DNA of 64,000 nt from Segatella copri (GTDB lineage: Bacteria; Bacteroidota; Bacteroidia; Bacteroidales; Bacteroidaceae): assembly GCF_026015295.1 (NCBI RefSeq), contig NZ_JAPDUW010000001.1, positions 620,001 through 684,000 on the forward strand. Reading direction: 5' to 3'. Both the position numbers and the translations under genes were made by a program. Under the pieces are notes generated by a model. That model did no database searches. It had not been told where the DNA came from and was given only the letters and a program-made list of their open reading frames with translations. Below, in pieces: positions 61,539 through 64,000 of this stretch (the first letter of the stretch is position 1; each line of letters begins with the position of its first letter).

Positions 61539-63485
61539 ATGAAATTTATTTCAAAACTTAGAGAATGGTATTTTACTAAAAATGCCCTTCCTTACTGGTG
61601 TGTGCTTATCCTCGACTGTCTGATCCTTTTGTTTTCAGGTGTATTATGCTATTATTTGGATCATGGGGGCAGCGAACTGACAAATAACTTCTGGCCGCTG
61701 CTGGGTACGCTATGCGTCTATCTCATTGCCTATCTGATAGGCATCCGGCTGATGCACACTTACCAGGCTATCATCCGCTACTCTTCGTTTGTGGATTTGA
61801 GTCGTATCGCATCTGCCAATGCCATCGGCTTCGTTATCATTGCCATAGCCCGATATTACGTTCATGTGGATAGATGGTTGGAGCCAGTGCGTATACGTGA
61901 ACTGTTCTTTACCTTCCTCATCGCTACTCTGATGATGACGGCTTTGCGTGTGGTTGTAAAAATGTTATACGACTCGATGCATACGGGCAAGGCGACACGT
62001 GTGTTTATCTATGGTACGCACAGTGGAGGCGTTGGGTTGGCGAAGATGATTCGCAGCACCAAACCTTCTCGATTTGTCCTGAAGGGATTCGTGAGTGATA
62101 CCGTGAATGGAAAGGGCAAGTATATGATGGGCGTGGAGATATTCCGCAACGATGCGCATCTGGTGGATGAAATGAAGAAGGAGAATGCTGATGCTTTGCT
62201 GGTTTCTCCTTTGAAGAGTGAGGAACTGCGCAAGAATACGGAGATGATTAACAGCCTGGTAGATAACGACATCAAACTCTTCGTGTTGGCGGGTGCGCAG
62301 GAATGGGATGGCAAGACCAACTTCTCGCATTCGCAAATTAAGGAAGTGGACATCGAGGATCTTCTGCCTCGTGAGAAGATTGAGGTTGATATGAAGGCTG
62401 TGGGTAATCTGCTGTCTGGTAAGCGTATCCTGATAACGGGTGCAGCTGGTAGCATTGGTAGTGAGATGGTGAGACAGATTGCCATCTATCAGCCGAATGA
62501 ACTCATCTTGGTGGATCAGGCTGAGACTCCATTGCATGACGTGCGTCTGATGATGGCGAAGAATTTTCCGCAAATCGAGGCGTTCACCTTGATGGCGAGC
62601 ATACAGAACAAGCCTAGGATGGAGAAAATCTTCCGTGAACACAGGCCTGACTACGTATTCCACGCCGCAGCCTACAAGCATGTGCCGATGATGGAGGACA
62701 ATCCGAGCGAGAGCATCCAAAACAATGTGGATGGCACGAGGGTGATAGCCGACTTGAGCGTGAAGTATGGCGTGAGGAAGTTTGTGATGATTTCCACCGA
62801 TAAGGCGGTGAACCCTACCAACGTGATGGGCTGTTCGAAGCGTATCTGCGAAATCTATGTGCAGAGTCTGGACAAGGCTATCAAGGAGGGAAAGATTTAT
62901 GCTGATGCTTGTCTGGATGACGCTGGTATGCCTGTGAAGGCTGTGACGCAGTTTGTTACTACTCGTTTTGGTAACGTGTTGGGTAGTAATGGTTCGGTGA
63001 TTCCACTCTTCAAGGAGCAGATTAAAAACGGCGGTCCTGTGACGGTGACGCATCCCGACATCATCCGCTTCTTCATGTTGATACCTGAGGCTTGCAAACT
63101 GGTTTTGGAGGCTGGTACAATGGGAAATGGCGGTGAGATTTTCGTGTTCGACATGGGACAGCCTGTGAAGATTGTGGATTTGGCTAAGCGCATGATTAAG
63201 TTGAGCGGTGCTAAGAATATTGAAATCAAGTTTACCGGTCTTCGTGATGGTGAGAAACTGTACGAGGAGGTGCTCAACGACAAGGAAGTGACGCTCCCTA
63301 CCTTCCACAAGAAAATCAAGATTGCGAAGGTGCGTGAGTATGACTATGCCGATGTATGCAAGGAACTGGACGAACTGTCATGCATAGCCCAGACCTTTGA
63401 TGATATGAAAATCGTGGGTATGATGAAGCGAATCGTTCCTGAGTACAAGAGTCAGCATTCTAAATATCAGGCATTGGATAAATAA
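61539..63485 (+). CDS. Membrane-bound nucleotide-sugar 4,6-dehydratase, PglF/CapD/FlaA1 type
   Basis: The 648-residue protein has four N-terminal membrane helices (about 18-135), a linker domain and a SDR domain with GAAGSIGSEMVRQI (about 301-314), YVFHAAAYKHVPMMEDNPSE and STDKAVNPTNVMGCSKRICE. Met in place of the usual catalytic Tyr matches PglF-type dehydratases. It would make the UDP-4-keto-6-deoxy-GlcNAc used by the aminotransferase. It is the last gene of the locus. Confidence 0.93.
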   Translation: MKFISKLREWYFTKNALPYWCVLILDCLILLFSGVLCYYLDHGGSELTNNFWPLLGTLCVYLIAYLIGIRLMHTYQAIIRYSSFVDLSRIASANAIGFVIIAIARYYVHVDRWLEPVRIRELFFTFLIATLMMTALRVVVKMLYDSMHTGKATRVFIYGTHSGGVGLAKMIRSTKPSRFVLKGFVSDTVNGKGKYMMGVEIFRNDAHLVDEMKKENADALLVSPLKSEELRKNTEMINSLVDNDIKLFVLAGAQEWDGKTNFSHSQIKEVDIEDLLPREKIEVDMKAVGNLLSGKRILITGAAGSIGSEMVRQIAIYQPNELILVDQAETPLHDVRLMMAKNFPQIEAFTLMASIQNKPRMEKIFREHRPDYVFHAAAYKHVPMMEDNPSESIQNNVDGTRVIADLSVKYGVRKFVMISTDKAVNPTNVMGCSKRICEIYVQSLDKAIKEGKIYADACLDDAGMPVKAVTQFVTTRFGNVLGSNGSVIPLFKEQIKNGGPVTVTHPDIIRFFMLIPEACKLVLEAGTMGNGGEIFVFDMGQPVKIVDLAKRMIKLSGAKNIEIKFTGLRDGEKLYEEVLNDKEVTLPTFHKKIKIAKVREYDYADVCKELDELSCIAQTFDDMKIVGMMKRIVPEYKSQHSKYQALDK

Positions 63486-63532
63486 CGGAATACCAAGCTT
63501 CGGAAAGATAAGCTGGTAGATAGGAATAAGAG

Positions 63533-63579
63533 ATCCCGGCTCTGAGATTCAAAAAGGAATCTCTGGGTCGGGATTTTTG
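63533..63579 (+). terminator. Terminator of the polysaccharide locus
   Basis: Outer arms ATCCCG/CGGGAT (63533-63538 with 63569-63574) and inner GAGATTC/GAATCTC (63544-63550 with 63557-63563) form a long stem followed by TTTT. Confidence 0.85.
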
Positions 63580-63682
63580 CGTTTGTGAAGGTGGTGGATG
63601 GGGGCGTGGCTGCATGGGGGAAAGTGTGATGGCTTTTCGTGTTAAAAACTATGAAATCTTAGGTGTTTTCATATAATAGTTG

Positions 63683-63690
63683 TACCTTTG
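63683..63690 (+). promoter_or_regulatory. -7 element for the final ATPase gene
   Basis: TACCTTTG matches TAnnTTTG, 27 bases before the ATG at 63718. The -33 region is weak. Confidence 0.5.
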
Positions 63691-63717
63691 CGAAAATAAT
63701 TATAAATGATTGAATAA

Positions 63718-64000
63718 ATGAGCAAGTATCGTTTTTCTATATGTAGCTATCATGCTATCAAGGAGGCTGATATCCTGATAGATGGTATCACCGTGTTGGC
63801 AGGGCCAAATGGATGTGGTAAGAGTACTATATCTAAATGGTTGTATTATATGATAGATATTGCTACGGACTTTGACTCCTATCTGGTTAAAGGATATAAA
63901 ACAGAAATAAATTCATTGCTGCAAAATGTCAGTCGTGCCATCAGGGAAATGTGGGAACTACATAGAGGCATTAACAATGGACAGAATATTTTGCAATCTG
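63718..64000 (+). CDS. AAA-type ATPase, 3' end outside the window
   Basis: The visible 94 residues begin MSKYRFSICSYHAIKEADI and contain a Walker A loop VLAGPNGCGKSTISKWLYYM (about 28-47) at the distance from the start typical of SMC/RecF/OLD-like ATPases, where the N terminus is an alpha/beta element before the P-loop. The rest is helical. OLD-type nuclease, defence ATPase or repair protein are all possible; the C-terminal part needed to decide is missing. Confidence 0.8.
   Translation, partial: MSKYRFSICSYHAIKEADILIDGITVLAGPNGCGKSTISKWLYYMIDIATDFDSYLVKGYKTEINSLLQNVSRAIREMWELHRGINNGQNILQS

Noticed and set aside
61965..63308. 447-codon open frame on the minus strand
   Set aside because: Shadow of the PglF-like gene; no start context and His/Arg/Leu-biased product.

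Overview
The window looks like the chromosome of a Bacteroidota member close to Prevotella/Segatella. The grounds are many promoters of the Bacteroidota type (TAnnTTTG at -7, TTTG about 20 bases upstream), few strong Shine-Dalgarno sites, and lineage-restricted families: DUF3332, DUF4348, DUF4301, PCMD, UpxY, the VirE/DUF4248/HU/smalltalk/amidase cassette, and an F-type ATPase in the order atpD-C-(I-like)-B-E-F-H-A-G. No rRNA, tRNA, canonical CRISPR array or transposase was found. Assignments rest on reading motifs by eye, without database searches.

Bases 1-36800 are mostly core genome. In order: DUF3332 lipoprotein and pheS; DUF4348 lipoprotein, murB and a metallo-hydrolase; a candidate small RNA; an envelope-stress-like trio (YtxH, holin-superfamily, small protein); SPOR lipoprotein, ruvX and def; a TPR protein; a RelA-type synthetase with a lost hydrolase motif; DUF4301; an unlisted 38-residue peptide gene; ansA; thrS; a GxxExxY nuclease-fold gene enclosed by arrays of an ACAGATT-type repeat; infC-rpmI-rplT; a repeat-dense intergenic block; a PCMD/beta-barrel/lipoprotein surface operon; rpsA; nhaD; pfkA; and the complete ATP synthase operon.

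Bases 36860-63485 are an exopolysaccharide/capsule locus. It opens with a promoter containing a 16-base T run, a leader of about 200 bases, an UpxY (NusG-like) antiterminator, Wza-like export lipoprotein, Wzc-like tyrosine autokinase and a CpsB-type phosphatase. A reverse-strand cassette follows (VirE-like, DUF4248, HU-like, amidase, smalltalk). The second half makes UDP-GlcA and UDP-GalA (ugd, epimerase) and holds polymerase (EpsG-like), flippase, glycosyltransferases, a GT11 fucosyltransferase and a PglF/PglE/PglC-like set for a 4-amino sugar and its transfer to lipid carrier. The central part (about 49280-59490) is visibly AT-richer than its flanks, as expected of an exchanged serotype region. 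It contains a poly-G-frameshifted acetyltransferase, an internally deleted acyltransferase and an unexpected HNH-domain protein.

The signals most worth pursuing are: the GxxExxY gene with its flanking repeats (a possible repeat/nuclease pair); two homopolymer sites that could make the polysaccharide locus phase-variable; the HNH protein inside the glycan operon; the 38-residue peptide with a Gly-Gly site; the candidate small RNA at about 4824-4890; and the block of three repeat types downstream of rplT. The window ends inside an AAA-type ATPase gene.
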